A stretch of 60,137 bases of DNA from the NCBI GenBank assembly GCA_014237145.1, contig JAAXOC010000096.1:1-60137 (forward strand), in the 5' to 3' direction. This DNA comes from ANME-2 cluster archaeon (lineage in GTDB: Archaea > Halobacteriota > Methanosarcinia > Methanosarcinales > Methanocomedenaceae). Positions within the stretch are counted from its first letter, which is position 1; every line of letters begins with the position of its first letter. A model generated the notes under the pieces. The model was not told the DNA's origin. It ran no database searches and saw only the letters and a program-made list of their open reading frames with translations. Both the position numbers and the translations under genes were made by a program. This document shows, piece by piece, positions 18,462 to 27,196 of this stretch.

Positions 18462-18809
18462 ATGAAATTTGAAGAAATACTAAAAGACATCGAAGCTGAA
18501 GGTAAGGAGAAACACCTCCCTGTTATTGAAGTAGGCAAAGGACGTGGAAAAAGCGATGTAGATGTTGTACGGGTATTTGTAGGTAAGGAAGTGCCGCATC
18601 CAAATACAGTAGAGCATCACATCGCATGGATAGAATTATTCGGAGTAAAGCAAGATGGACAGGTAGTTGATCTTGGCAGGGCAGAATTTGCACCTGCATT
18701 AACAAATCCGAATGCCAGGTTCCAGGTACCTGTTGAAGAATTCAAGGCATTCTGTGCACTTTCTTATTGCAATGTCCACGGCGTATGGCAAAACTGTGTG
18801 GAGTTGTAG
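18462..18809 (+). CDS. sor: superoxide reductase (neelaredoxin type)
   Basis: This 115-residue protein reduces superoxide to peroxide at a mononuclear Fe(His)4Cys site. The ligands are visible: EKHLPVIE with the catalytic Glu-Lys and first His, VPHPNTVEHH with further His ligands, and CNVHGVW with the Cys and last His. The short length, without an N-terminal desulforedoxin domain, fits the neelaredoxin class. Rubrerythrin follows after 18 bp, and the two probably act in sequence on superoxide and peroxide. Confidence 0.93.
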   Translation: MKFEEILKDIEAEGKEKHLPVIEVGKGRGKSDVDVVRVFVGKEVPHPNTVEHHIAWIELFGVKQDGQVVDLGRAEFAPALTNPNARFQVPVEEFKAFCALSYCNVHGVWQNCVEL

Positions 18810-18827
18810 TCTGGTCAAGGTGATTAA

Positions 18828-19322
18828 ATGACAACACAAAATAACTTAAAAGAAGCTTTTGCAGGAGAATCCCAGGCGAATAGAAAATACCTTGCTTTTG
18901 CAGAAAAAGCTGAGCAGGAAGGATATTCCCAAGTGGCAAAACTGTTCAGGGCAGTTGCAGAAGCCGAGACCGTCCATGCAATGAACCACTTGCGGGTGAT
19001 GGATGCAATAGGCAGTACTGCCGATAACCTGAAAACTGCGATCGCTGGTGAGGATGATGAGTTCCAGAAGATGTATCCCGACTTTATTAAAGAGGCAGAA
19101 GAAGAAAAGGCATCAGATGCAATAATCGTGAGTTTTGATGTAGCTAATAAGGTTGAAGAGATCCATTCCGGTCTCTATAATGAAGCTTTGGATAATCTCG
19201 GAAAGAACAAGGAAGTTGAATATTATGTTTGCCAGATATGTGGCAATACAGTAAAGAACAACCCGCCCGATAAGTGTCCTATCTGTAATGCACCAAAAGA
19301 AATGTTCAAGAAGATCGACTGA
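18828..19322 (+). CDS. rbr: rubrerythrin
   Basis: Rubrerythrin reduces hydrogen peroxide in anaerobes. The 164-residue product has the N-terminal four-helix di-iron domain, with Glu ligands in AGESQANRKY, EAETVHAMNH and a later helix (VEEIHSGLY). The C-terminal rubredoxin-like domain has CQICG and CPICNAP. It is the standard size. It lies between superoxide reductase and flavodoxin genes, which may supply electrons. Confidence 0.95.
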   Translation: MTTQNNLKEAFAGESQANRKYLAFAEKAEQEGYSQVAKLFRAVAEAETVHAMNHLRVMDAIGSTADNLKTAIAGEDDEFQKMYPDFIKEAEEEKASDAIIVSFDVANKVEEIHSGLYNEALDNLGKNKEVEYYVCQICGNTVKNNPPDKCPICNAPKEMFKKID

Positions 19323-19332
19323 GGTACAGCAA

Positions 19333-19764
19333 ATGTCTAAACTGACAATAATATACGGGACCGGCACCGGTAATACCGGCAGGATGGCAAAGGCTATTGA
19401 AGAAGGAGCAAAGGGTGCAGGAGTGGAAGTAACTATTAACAAAATAGATAAAGATACTCTGGTTGATATTGAAAATGCAGATGCTATAGCAATAGGTTCT
19501 GCTACATATAAGGGGGCAGCCATGCCCACCGTTATCAATTATGTTAAGGCAATGGCAGACCAACCAATTAAGGGAAAGGTCGGGGTTGCTTTCGGATCAT
19601 ATGGCTGGAGCGGAGAAGCAGCTAATGTTATAAGTAAAATGCTGGAAGGCTATGAGATGGATGTTATTAAGCCCAACCTGAGAATTAAACGCCAGCCTTC
19701 CGATGATGGTATTGAAGAATGTAAGAAATTAGGAAATCAAATTGCAGATATGATCAATAAATAA
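19333..19764 (+). CDS. flavodoxin-like protein, copy 1
   Basis: This 143-residue flavodoxin-fold protein is similar to the C-terminal domain of F420H2 oxidase FprA/flavodiiron proteins. The FMN phosphate loop is GTGTGNTGRMA, and a typical later motif is GVAFGSYGWSGEA. The ATG at 19333 is taken as the start; the frame extends upstream into rubrerythrin but that part is not homologous. It is a probable electron carrier for the peroxide and superoxide reductases encoded alongside. Confidence 0.88.
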   Translation: MSKLTIIYGTGTGNTGRMAKAIEEGAKGAGVEVTINKIDKDTLVDIENADAIAIGSATYKGAAMPTVINYVKAMADQPIKGKVGVAFGSYGWSGEAANVISKMLEGYEMDVIKPNLRIKRQPSDDGIEECKKLGNQIADMINK

Positions 19765-19787
19765 AGTATGAATTAGAGGTGAATAAA

Positions 19788-20219
19788 ATGTCAAAACTTG
19801 CAGTAGTATATCTAAGTACAACAGGCAATACTAAGTCAATGGCTGATGCCATAGCAGATGGTGCCAGATCAAGGAATGTGGATGTGGATATAAAGAGTTT
19901 CTATGATTGGGAACCCGAAGAGGCCGCGGCTGCCGATGCCATAGCCATTGGATCATCCACATTTCATTATACCATGCTTCCACCTATAGAAAAATTCGTA
20001 GATGCGATGGTAGGGGCCGGAGCAAAAGGAAAAGACGGAGCTGCTTTTGGTTCGTATGGATGGAGCGGTGAAGCTCCCATAATGATCGCTGAGAAGATGC
20101 GAATTGGTGGCATGAATGTACTAGATCCTGTATTGAGAGTTCAGTATAAGCCAAATGAAAAGGATCTCAAGGAATGTAACCGGCTGGGTAAGGATCTGGC
20201 AGAAAAGATCAAAAAGTAA
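19788..20219 (+). CDS. flavodoxin-like protein, copy 2
   Basis: This 143-residue flavodoxin-fold protein is a diverged neighbour of copy 1. The phosphate loop is STTGNTKSMA and it shares AAFGSYGWSGEAP. A TAGAGGTGA Shine-Dalgarno sequence favours ATG 19788 over a GTG nine bases upstream. The two tandem copies suggest duplication and possibly different redox partners. Confidence 0.88.
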   Translation: MSKLAVVYLSTTGNTKSMADAIADGARSRNVDVDIKSFYDWEPEEAAAADAIAIGSSTFHYTMLPPIEKFVDAMVGAGAKGKDGAAFGSYGWSGEAPIMIAEKMRIGGMNVLDPVLRVQYKPNEKDLKECNRLGKDLAEKIKK

Positions 20220-20229
20220 ATAATATGAA

Positions 20230-20632
20230 TCATAGTACCGGGCATCTCCGGAAGCCCGGGATGTGCATCCACTGATCATGTAGTACGTGATGCACTTGAT
20301 CATGCCGCTTAAAAAAACGGTCAGACCAAAACAATGCCTGACCGTTGCCGTGCACCGGTGGCAAGTAATCCGGTTGCACTCAGCAATAAAGTAGGAGCAG
20401 CAGTAGCCTTCGGCGAATATCGCTTAGGCGGGTAGAAGCTTGCGGTCAGATCAATTGAGAATTTCTATATGATCAGCGAGATGATACCTGTGGGTAAAGG
20501 TTCGTTCAGTGCAAATCTTGCATGTATATTCCGGTCAAAGGATAAAGGTGTCAGCGAGGATGCTGATGGTATCAGGAACATGCACCAGACGATCGATCGT
20601 TTAATTGCAGTTGCAGAGATGGTTAGGAGGTA
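20230..20632 (+). pseudogene. decayed NAD(P)H-dependent FMN reductase / iron-sulfur-flavoprotein-like gene
   Basis: Pieces of this family are readable in two stretches. The first is the N-terminal GISGSPGCASTDHVV segment followed by RDALDHAA and a stop. The second is a C-terminal part with KVGAAVAFGEYRLGG, a stop, then RSIENFYMISEMIPVG and a helical tail up to the next gene. The middle is missing or scrambled. In related genomes such flavoproteins accompany AfpA, which is intact immediately downstream. Confidence 0.65.
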
Positions 20633-20637
20633 ATAAA

Positions 20638-21201
20638 ATGCTAAGGATCGCATGGGGAATCACAGGATGTGGCGACCAGATAGAAGAGACCTTTGCGATC
20701 ATGAAGGATCTCTCTGGTCGATATGATCTGGATATTAAGGTATATCTCTCAAAGAATGGGGAACTTGTGATGAAATGGTACAAGTTATGGCAGGATCTGA
20801 ATAAGATGTTTCCAAAACCAAAGGTTGAGGTTGGAGCCAACTCTCCATTCATTGCAGGGGAGATGCAGATGGGTAAGTTCGATCTGTTCCTTCTATGCCC
20901 GATGAGTGCAAATACCACAGCAAAGATCGCATATGGAATTGCAGACTCTCTGCTGACAAATGCTGTATCTCAGGCAGCAAAAGCAAGATTACCTATATAT
21001 TTATATCCTGCTGATCAATATGTGGGAAGTATCTCGACAATACTTCCGGATGGTAAGGAATTGACTTTGTATACGAGGAATGTGGATATTGAGAATGCAA
21101 ATCGATTAAAGCGGATGCAGGGTGTTACTGTGCTTGAGCAGATCAATGAGATTGAGAATGTTGTAAAGAGGCATGATCTGAAGACAAAAGGAAATAATTG
21201 A
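20638..21201 (+). CDS. afpA: archaeoflavoprotein AfpA
   Basis: The 187-residue product belongs to the flavoprotein (HFCD) superfamily and fits AfpA. It has MLRIAWGITGCGDQ at the N-terminus and CPMSANTTAKIAYGIADSL in the FMN-binding middle. AfpA takes electrons from ferredoxin and passes them to partners involved in oxidative stress. AGGAGG lies just upstream of ATG 20638; the longer frame reaching into the preceding pseudogene is not used. It is the last gene of the oxygen-defence group. Confidence 0.88.
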   Translation: MLRIAWGITGCGDQIEETFAIMKDLSGRYDLDIKVYLSKNGELVMKWYKLWQDLNKMFPKPKVEVGANSPFIAGEMQMGKFDLFLLCPMSANTTAKIAYGIADSLLTNAVSQAAKARLPIYLYPADQYVGSISTILPDGKELTLYTRNVDIENANRLKRMQGVTVLEQINEIENVVKRHDLKTKGNN

Positions 21202-21278
21202 TATTTTTGGTATGCACCGGATAGTCAGGCAGAATATATTCCGGGCTTCTCATGCGTTCGATTATTTCCCATAATCTC

Positions 21279-21815
21279 TCAGAGTTTCAGACCCTCGGCT
21301 ACTAATCTGCCAAACTCAGAATCAGCATTGGTCAGGTTATCAACTACCCGCTGCTGGATCGGTCTGTTAATGCTCAATAGATCTGCGGTGAGGTTATCCA
21401 CCAGATGTTCCTGGTCCATCTTGTTCAAAGACCGATATCTCTCTCCAGCCTGAATGAAATCATTGGTGAGTCTGATCTTCTGTCGCATCACTTCTCCTTC
21501 TATGCTGTGCATATATGGCTTGCCTGCCAGAGCTTCCCCTGGGGCATCCGGGTCTAAACTATTTGGCTCATAATTGACATGCCCGCTGAATTCCCCTGTC
21601 CACATGGCTCCATCGCGCTGATTGTTATTGACCGGCACTCTGGGTCGGTTGATGGGCAGCTGCAGGTAGTTTGTTACCAGCCGGTAGCGCTGCGTATCAG
21701 TGTAGGAGAAGGTCCGCCCCTGGAGTAACTTATCTGCAGAAAACTCAATTCCGGGAACGATTGCGGCGGGACAGAAAGCAGCCTGCTCAACCTCAGCAAA
21801 TTGCACTGAGAGCAC
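21279..21815 (-). pseudogene. C-terminal fragment of a monofunctional haem catalase
   Basis: The 178-codon frame matches the end of haem catalases: [20 protein letters not shown], the haem-ligand region YTDTQRYRL, then NYLQLPIN and NNNQRDG. The N-terminal two thirds, including the distal His and Asn, is absent. The break coincides with the start of an IS630-type transposase in the opposite direction. It can no longer make an active enzyme. Confidence 0.85.
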
Positions 21816-22540
21816 GAATCATTTTACTTGCTGATGAAGGTAAAAACCATCAGCAAATCGCTCTCATACTCAAAATCAGCCGCGATACAGCCCGTCATTG
21901 GCGACGGCGTTGGTTAGATCTGGCTGATTATGAAAAGTCAGTTCCGGAACGTTTGTAAGATGCTCCTCGACCTGGGTCGCCGCCTACGTTTACAGCAGAA
22001 CAAGTGACCCATCTGTTTGCCATTGCCTGTGAAGACCCAAGAGAGTTTGATCGTCCAATTAGCCATTGGACAAGCCGAGAGTTAGCTGATGAACTTGTAA
22101 AGCGAAATATCGTAGAGAGCATTTCTCTTCGACATGTTGGACGTTTGCTGGACGAAGCAGACTTAAAACCCCACCAAATCCGTTACTGGTTAACACCGTC
22201 AAACGATAAGGATTTTTACGAAAAAGTAAGGGACATCTCAGAACTGTACATCACCGCCCCAGAACGCGCCAGACAAGGTGAACGAACACTGAGTACCGAT
22301 GAAATGACCGGGGTTCAAGCTCTGGAACGCAAATCCCATGACTTACCACTTGCTCCTGGGAATGTACAGCGTCGTGAATTCGAATATATCAGACATGGGC
22401 ACGCAAGCGCTCATTGTCAAGTTTCAAACCGTGACAAATTGTCAAGAGTTCCGGTTCCCTCTGCTTGAGATTTCTCCAATAAGCAAGTTCATCTTTGCTG
22501 TCTGTGAGTATTGCGACAATATCCGAAACATAATAGTACC
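21768..22540 (+). pseudogene. IS630-family transposase remnant, frameshifted
   Basis: Consecutive frames carry an N-terminal helix-turn-helix ([20 protein letters not shown], then ISRDTARHWRRRW), then the linker and start of the DDE domain (SISLRHVGRLLDEADLKPHQ; first Asp in STDEMTGVQALERK), then a further shifted piece. The C-terminal catalytic part is missing. The frame changes near 21960 and 22370. The insertion broke the catalase gene. Confidence 0.75.
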
Positions 22541-22598
22541 ATTCATTATCATGCCATGTTCGTCAGATTTTTTATCCTTGAACACAATTAATGAAAGA

Positions 22599-22736
22599 TG
22601 TCCCAAAACTAATTTACATTATACAATTCGACTATATTTTATCATAATTGGGCAATCATTGAGTATGATTTAATTTTATTATCCCAAATCAGATAGATTT
22701 TATTTGATTTGTACACATGCTTTTTGTTTTGGGACA
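22599..22736. repeat. MITE-like element with 11-bp perfect terminal inverted repeats
   Basis: TGTCCCAAAAC at 22599-22609 is matched by GTTTTGGGACA at 22726-22736. The 138-bp AT-rich interval has no gene. The size and ends fit a miniature inverted-repeat element left by an IS. No clear target duplication was seen. Confidence 0.5.
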
Positions 22737-22750
22737 GCCTGAATGACTCA

Positions 22751-23770
22751 TTATTGTTGAGTTTCATTTTTAATTACAACATTTCTATCATTTAAACATT
22801 CTATTTTGTGTAAAATCTCGTATTTAATAGATTCACTTCCGACTTTGTAAATAAGTTTATTATCATGAATGAATACATCATAATTTTCAGGAGAGTCTCC
22901 ATTAAGCATATCAGTCTTTGGTCTATCCCAATTCTGAAGTTCATCACAAAGTTTTAATAAATAAGGCAATGGTGCTTTATTTTTCTTAATATTTTTAAAC
23001 GCGTCATCTGACAGATTATGTAAAAAAATTGCAGAACATGCAGAAACAACATCATTTTCAAAATATCTCTGTTCCCATCCACTGTGATTATTATTATTAT
23101 TATTGCGTTCTGGATTATTACTCTGATACATTAGATCAATCAAATACAGAACAGTTAAGGCACTTATAATGCCATGACAAATTTGATTGGAAAAAATCAT
23201 GTCAGCATATCTTTTTTGAACATTTATATCTAATCCCCATTTATAAACTCTTTTTTGTATATATTCAAAAGAATTTTTATTGTTGGTTAGTTTTTCGAAA
23301 TCTTTAGGAACTATATTCAAATTTGGAGTGAAATTTTCAACATCTAATTCACATTTTATTGAGTTCAATTTGTTAAAGTATCTTTCGATAATTTTTTGAG
23401 AAATTTCTAATGGATATGCAATATCATGAAATAAGGCAGATATGTTCCACTGGAACATATCCACTTTTTTGTCAAGATATTTATCATTAATAAAAAGCCC
23501 AAGTAAAAATGTGTTTACTGAATGAAGAACATGGTCTCTTTTTCCAGTTAAACTCATTGTAGCTACTTCAACTTCATATAATTCAGTAATATGCCTATAC
23601 AATTGATTCTTACGATGTGGTTCAACAAGTTGTTCGATTAGTTTTTGAGCTTTTTTATATTTACAATCAATATTTGATTCATCAATGAACTCGATGACTT
23701 CACGATTCAATCTATTATTGAAATAATTACTATTTTCAATAAATTTTCTAAGTGTGGTGTTGATATTCAT
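22751..23770 (-). CDS. HD-domain phosphohydrolase-like protein
   Basis: This 339-residue soluble protein carries an HD-type metal site: H in RDHVLHSVN, the HD pair in SALFHDIAYPLE, then H in NQICHGIIS and FLHNLSDDAF, and D in LCDELQNWDRP. This is the H...HD...H...D order of HD phosphohydrolases. The substrate is unknown. A run of Asn (about six) near residue 225 and strong AT bias distinguish it from neighbours. It stands alone on the minus strand between mobile debris and the suf operon, so it may be an accessory gene, possibly of defence type. Confidence 0.65.
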   Translation of the reverse strand: MNINTTLRKFIENSNYFNNRLNREVIEFIDESNIDCKYKKAQKLIEQLVEPHRKNQLYRHITELYEVEVATMSLTGKRDHVLHSVNTFLLGLFINDKYLDKKVDMFQWNISALFHDIAYPLEISQKIIERYFNKLNSIKCELDVENFTPNLNIVPKDFEKLTNNKNSFEYIQKRVYKWGLDINVQKRYADMIFSNQICHGIISALTVLYLIDLMYQSNNPERNNNNNNHSGWEQRYFENDVVSACSAIFLHNLSDDAFKNIKKNKAPLPYLLKLCDELQNWDRPKTDMLNGDSPENYDVFIHDNKLIYKVGSESIKYEILHKIECLNDRNVVIKNETQQ

Positions 23771-23910
23771 GCACTCCCCCCCTCATTGAGAGACTTTTTA
23801 TTATTTTCAGGACACAATTTAAGTATTTCACAGAATATATATGTGATCATACACATTTTCAGACGAATTTAAAAAGTCTCATAAAATGTAAGTAAAGTGT
23901 ATTAGTGATC

Positions 23911-25089
23911 TCATTCCAGCGCCTCAGCGCTCATCCTGATCATCTGACGTACCTGCGCACCAAGAGCTGCCGGTAATCCTTCAATATCCACATTTAAGAA
24001 TCCGCGTACGATCGCACCCGCAGCTTCCTCTTCTGACAGACCCCGTGCTGTAAGGTATGCAATCTCTTCCTCTGATATGCGCCCGACCGCTGCTTCGTGC
24101 GAGAGTTCAGCATCCTTAACGGTCGCTTCAAGTTCAGGCACAGAATAGATCCGTGCATTATCAGAGAGCATCAGGCCGATGCATTCAAGGTGAGCCTTCA
24201 CATTTGGCGCAGACCCGCTAAGAATACCACGGGCTGTAACATCAGCATGGTCTGTTGCAACCGTGCGTGAAATGATCTCCGCCCTGCTGTTCTCGCCACT
24301 TAGCACCATTTTTGAGCCAATGTCGATCTTTGAATCTTTTGATGCATAGATAATACTCTGGGAAGTTGCTCTTGCATTTTTTCCACAATATGTGACCGGA
24401 TACATCTGCAGATCCTTAACCGGATCCAGGCAAACATAATTGCCGATAAACACACCATTCTCTTCAACAATGATGCCGCTTCTCGGACGTACCTCTACCT
24501 CAGGCGCCCAGTTATGGATCATAGTGAATGTGATCTTGGCATTTTTCTTTACATAAAATTCAGAGACACCGAGGTGCAGCGCAGATTGAACCATTTCTGC
24601 AACCGAGCAGCCAGTGATGATATGCAGCTCAGACCCCTCTTCGGCAATGACGATGTTGTGCACATTCTGCGATAATCCTTCCTGTCCGATGAACAGGCAT
24701 GACTGCAATGGATAAGTGGTTTTAACACCAGGAAGTGTTCGCAGGAAGTATCCCTGTGTCTGTTTTTTATCAACCTGCTGCGTATAGACATCCTTATCAG
24801 GAGCAACCGCATGCCACCAGTAATCTGAGAGCCACGAATATTTCTCAAGGGCATCAGTAGTGCTCATGATCTCGACACCTTCCTGCATCACCTTTGAGCA
24901 CAGAACAGAATGATCAACTTGCAGGAATGACCCTGAGCGTTCTTCCCCTTGCGGATCATACCCAACATCTAAAAAGGCTTGTTTATACTTATCTTCAATC
25001 TCAGGTAGGTCTTTTGCGTTATGTTTTTCTGCCTTCAGGGTATATTTCCCTATATCCGGTCCATTGTCTTCTGACATTCCCTTACGCAT
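23911..25089 (-). CDS. SufB/SufD-family Fe-S cluster scaffold protein
   Basis: This 392-residue SufBD-family protein pairs with SufC in iron-sulfur cluster assembly. Typical features are the beta-helix core with repeated short strands (KARLECIGLMLSDNAR-like region near residue 285) and the C-terminal SHEAAVGRISEEEIAYL motif. It overlaps the end of sufC by 40 bp. The AAAGGAGGT Shine-Dalgarno sequence eight bases before ATG 25089 supports this start over the internal Met at residue 5. With only one SufBD gene present, it may act as a homodimer with SufC. Confidence 0.92.
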   Translation of the reverse strand: MRKGMSEDNGPDIGKYTLKAEKHNAKDLPEIEDKYKQAFLDVGYDPQGEERSGSFLQVDHSVLCSKVMQEGVEIMSTTDALEKYSWLSDYWWHAVAPDKDVYTQQVDKKQTQGYFLRTLPGVKTTYPLQSCLFIGQEGLSQNVHNIVIAEEGSELHIITGCSVAEMVQSALHLGVSEFYVKKNAKITFTMIHNWAPEVEVRPRSGIIVEENGVFIGNYVCLDPVKDLQMYPVTYCGKNARATSQSIIYASKDSKIDIGSKMVLSGENSRAEIISRTVATDHADVTARGILSGSAPNVKAHLECIGLMLSDNARIYSVPELEATVKDAELSHEAAVGRISEEEIAYLTARGLSEEEAAGAIVRGFLNVDIEGLPAALGAQVRQMIRMSAEALE

Positions 25090-25817
25090 TTCTTGTAACC
25101 TCCTTTCATAATATCGCTAATGATCCGGTTCGGGTTTCCGGAACACGCGATCATACCATTGAGCATAACATGCGCCCAGTCAACCTCTATATAGTTAGTG
25201 ATGGTTGCAAGATGTGTGATGATCAGCCCGGATGCGGTTCGTTTGCTCGGACGGATCCGTCTATGCAGCAGTTCACCGATCATATCTCCGATCAGTTCCA
25301 TATTTTCAATGTCCACTCCTGAATCAGGTTCATCGAGCATTACAAAATCCGGGTCTTGTGCCATTAACTGCATTATTTCAGACCGTTTGATCTCGCCTCC
25401 TGAAAAACCAGCATTCACATCCCTTTCCAGGAATTCATCTGAGAAATGCAGCTTTTTTGCAAGAGATCGGGTTTGCTGGGTTATCTGTTGGGATGTATCA
25501 CCTTTGCAAAGATTTACCATTTCGCCCAGTTTGATGCCGCGTATTACAGGTGGGTGCTGGAATGCAATGCCCATTCCAAGTTTTACCCGTTCAGCAGTTG
25601 AAAGGCCGGTGATGTCATCACCCTTAAATATAATACTGCCGCCTGTCACCTTGTATTTTGGAAAACCAAGTATGCCAAGTAAGAGGGATGTCTTTCCTGA
25701 TCCATTCGGACCGAGAAGTACGTGGGATTCTCCTTCTTTGATCGTAAGGTTGAGGTCTTTTAGTACAGGTCTTCCATCGACCTCTAAATCTAATGATCTT
25801 ATTTCGAGCATGTCCAC
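25050..25817 (-). CDS. sufC: SufC ATPase
   Basis: The 255-residue ABC-type ATPase of the SUF system has Walker A GPNGSGKTS near residue 36, the signature FSGGEIKRSE, Walker B VMLDEPDSGVD and an H-loop IITHLAT. It drives the SufBD scaffold during iron-sulfur cluster building, which fits a genome so rich in iron-sulfur proteins. It starts directly at the stop of the peroxiredoxin gene, indicating an oxidative-stress/Fe-S repair operon. Confidence 0.95.
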   Translation of the reverse strand: MDMLEIRSLDLEVDGRPVLKDLNLTIKEGESHVLLGPNGSGKTSLLLGILGFPKYKVTGGSIIFKGDDITGLSTAERVKLGMGIAFQHPPVIRGIKLGEMVNLCKGDTSQQITQQTRSLAKKLHFSDEFLERDVNAGFSGGEIKRSEIMQLMAQDPDFVMLDEPDSGVDIENMELIGDMIGELLHRRIRPSKRTASGLIITHLATITNYIEVDWAHVMLNGMIACSGNPNRIISDIMKGGYKKCVRECQKTMDRI

Positions 25818-26474
25818 TTATATGTTCTTTTTACAGAAATACCAGTCCTTGCAGTCATAACCCTCGCTTAAGCGTTCCTGGGCTTCTTGTTGTGTTGCAG
25901 GTGGCGGTACAATGGCTGCATCCCCCGGTCTCCAGTCTGCCGGCGTTGCGATCCCGTGTGTATCTGCAGCCTGCAAGGCATCAATGAGCCTTAGGATCTC
26001 ATCCATATTCCGTCCTGTTGATAGCGGATAATAGATCATAGCCCGCAGGATCTGTTCAGGATCGATCACAAAGACACACCGCACTGCAGCAGTAGCGCTC
26101 TGTCCCGGATGGATCATACTGTATAGTTTCCCAACATTCATACCGATGTCTGCTATTACAGGAAACGGTATATCGACATCCATCTTCTCCTTAATGTTGC
26201 GGACCCATGCGATATGCGAATGAACGCTATCAATGCTTAAACCCAGCAGTTTGACACCACGCTTTTCGAGTTCAGGGTATAACTTTGCAAAACCAATGAA
26301 CTCAGTGGTACACACAGGTGTGAAGTCTGCCGGATGTGAGAAAAGTATGAGCCACTGTCCATTATAATCAGATAAACTAATGGGTCCATGAGTTGTTATT
26401 GCTTTGAAATCCGGTGCTTTATCACCCAATTGAAGCATAGGACGTGCCTGTTCGACTGTAATTTCTCCATCCAT
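25818..26474 (-). CDS. peroxiredoxin (Prx6-like)
   Basis: This 218-residue thiol peroxidase has the peroxidatic Cys in HPADFTPVCTTEF near residue 54. The long C-terminal arm contains extra cysteines (DCKDWYFCKKN), as in archaeal Prx6-type enzymes, where they take part in disulfide resolution. Rubredoxin is encoded 15 bp upstream and sufC directly downstream. It is a likely cytoplasmic peroxide scavenger. Confidence 0.93.
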   Translation of the reverse strand: MDGEITVEQARPMLQLGDKAPDFKAITTHGPISLSDYNGQWLILFSHPADFTPVCTTEFIGFAKLYPELEKRGVKLLGLSIDSVHSHIAWVRNIKEKMDVDIPFPVIADIGMNVGKLYSMIHPGQSATAAVRCVFVIDPEQILRAMIYYPLSTGRNMDEILRLIDALQAADTHGIATPADWRPGDAAIVPPPATQQEAQERLSEGYDCKDWYFCKKNI

Positions 26475-26489
26475 TTTTATGTACCTACT

Positions 26490-26651
26490 TTAAGCTACTG
26501 GTTCGAAGAAATCCTTGTCCATGCCGCAGGATGGGCAAACCCAGTCATCTGGTATATCCTCAAATGCTGTTCCTGGAGCAACTCCATTATCCGGATCTCC
26601 TTTTTCCGGATCATATATATAATCACATGCTGTGCATTCATACGACTGCAT
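26490..26651 (-). CDS. rubredoxin
   Basis: This 53-residue protein has the two rubredoxin iron-binding pairs, [12 protein letters not shown] and [13 protein letters not shown]. Rubredoxins donate electrons to peroxide- and superoxide-reducing enzymes. The Shine-Dalgarno sequence AGGAGG precedes the ATG. It leads the rubredoxin-peroxiredoxin-sufC-sufBD operon. Confidence 0.95.
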   Translation of the reverse strand: MQSYECTACDYIYDPEKGDPDNGVAPGTAFEDIPDDWVCPSCGMDKDFFEPVA

Positions 26652-26764
26652 AATATATCCTCCTATATTTCCATTGGATAATAAGTCATATGATGCAGGA
26701 TATTAAAAAGTCTTGGGGTGATTAATTAAAATGCAAATGAAGTAATACTATCCTAAATTAGAAG

Positions 26765-27124
26765 ATGACGGATGCGCTGAATAATCAGTTGAACAAAGAG
26801 ATCTATTCAGTATACCTATACATGTCCATGTCTGCTTATAGTTCATATAGCAGGCTTAAGGTTTTTGTCAACTGGTTCATGGTTCAGTATCAGGAGGAGA
26901 TGACCCATGCAATGAAGATCTATGACTACTTTTACAGTCAAGGCCAACAGATAAAACTTATTGCAATCAACCAACCACCTACTGAATTCGAATCGCCTCT
27001 TGATATGTTTGAGAAGACATTAAAACATGAGCAATTTGTCACAAAATCCATCAATGATCTTGTTGATCTTATGGTTTTCGTCCCAATCGGAGCTGCCACG
27101 ATGCTCTTAAGAAAACGTACATGA
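26765..27124 (+). pseudogene. ferritin, C-terminus lost
   Basis: The first 100 or so codons match bacterial-type ferritin (NNQLNKEIYSVYLYMSMSAY, then QEEMTHAMKIYDYFYSQG and KHEQFVTKSINDLVDL). Ferritins are normally about 165-170 residues; here similarity stops near 27068 and the frame ends after 17 unrelated residues beside a 74-bp inverted repeat. The last ferroxidase helix is gone, so iron storage is probably lost. Confidence 0.8.
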
Positions 27125-27185
27125 AATTCTTCGAATGACATGCTCAAAAAATGAAAGAACCCAAGGGTACTTTCATGCTAAATAG
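27112..27185 (+). repeat. left copy of a perfect 74-bp inverted repeat
   Basis: The 74 bases from AAAACGTAC to CTAAATAG are the exact reverse complement of 28301-28374. The copy ends directly before the reverse-transcriptase fragment and overlaps the last codons of the ferritin remnant. Confidence 0.9.
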
Positions 27186-27196
27186 ACAATATCATC

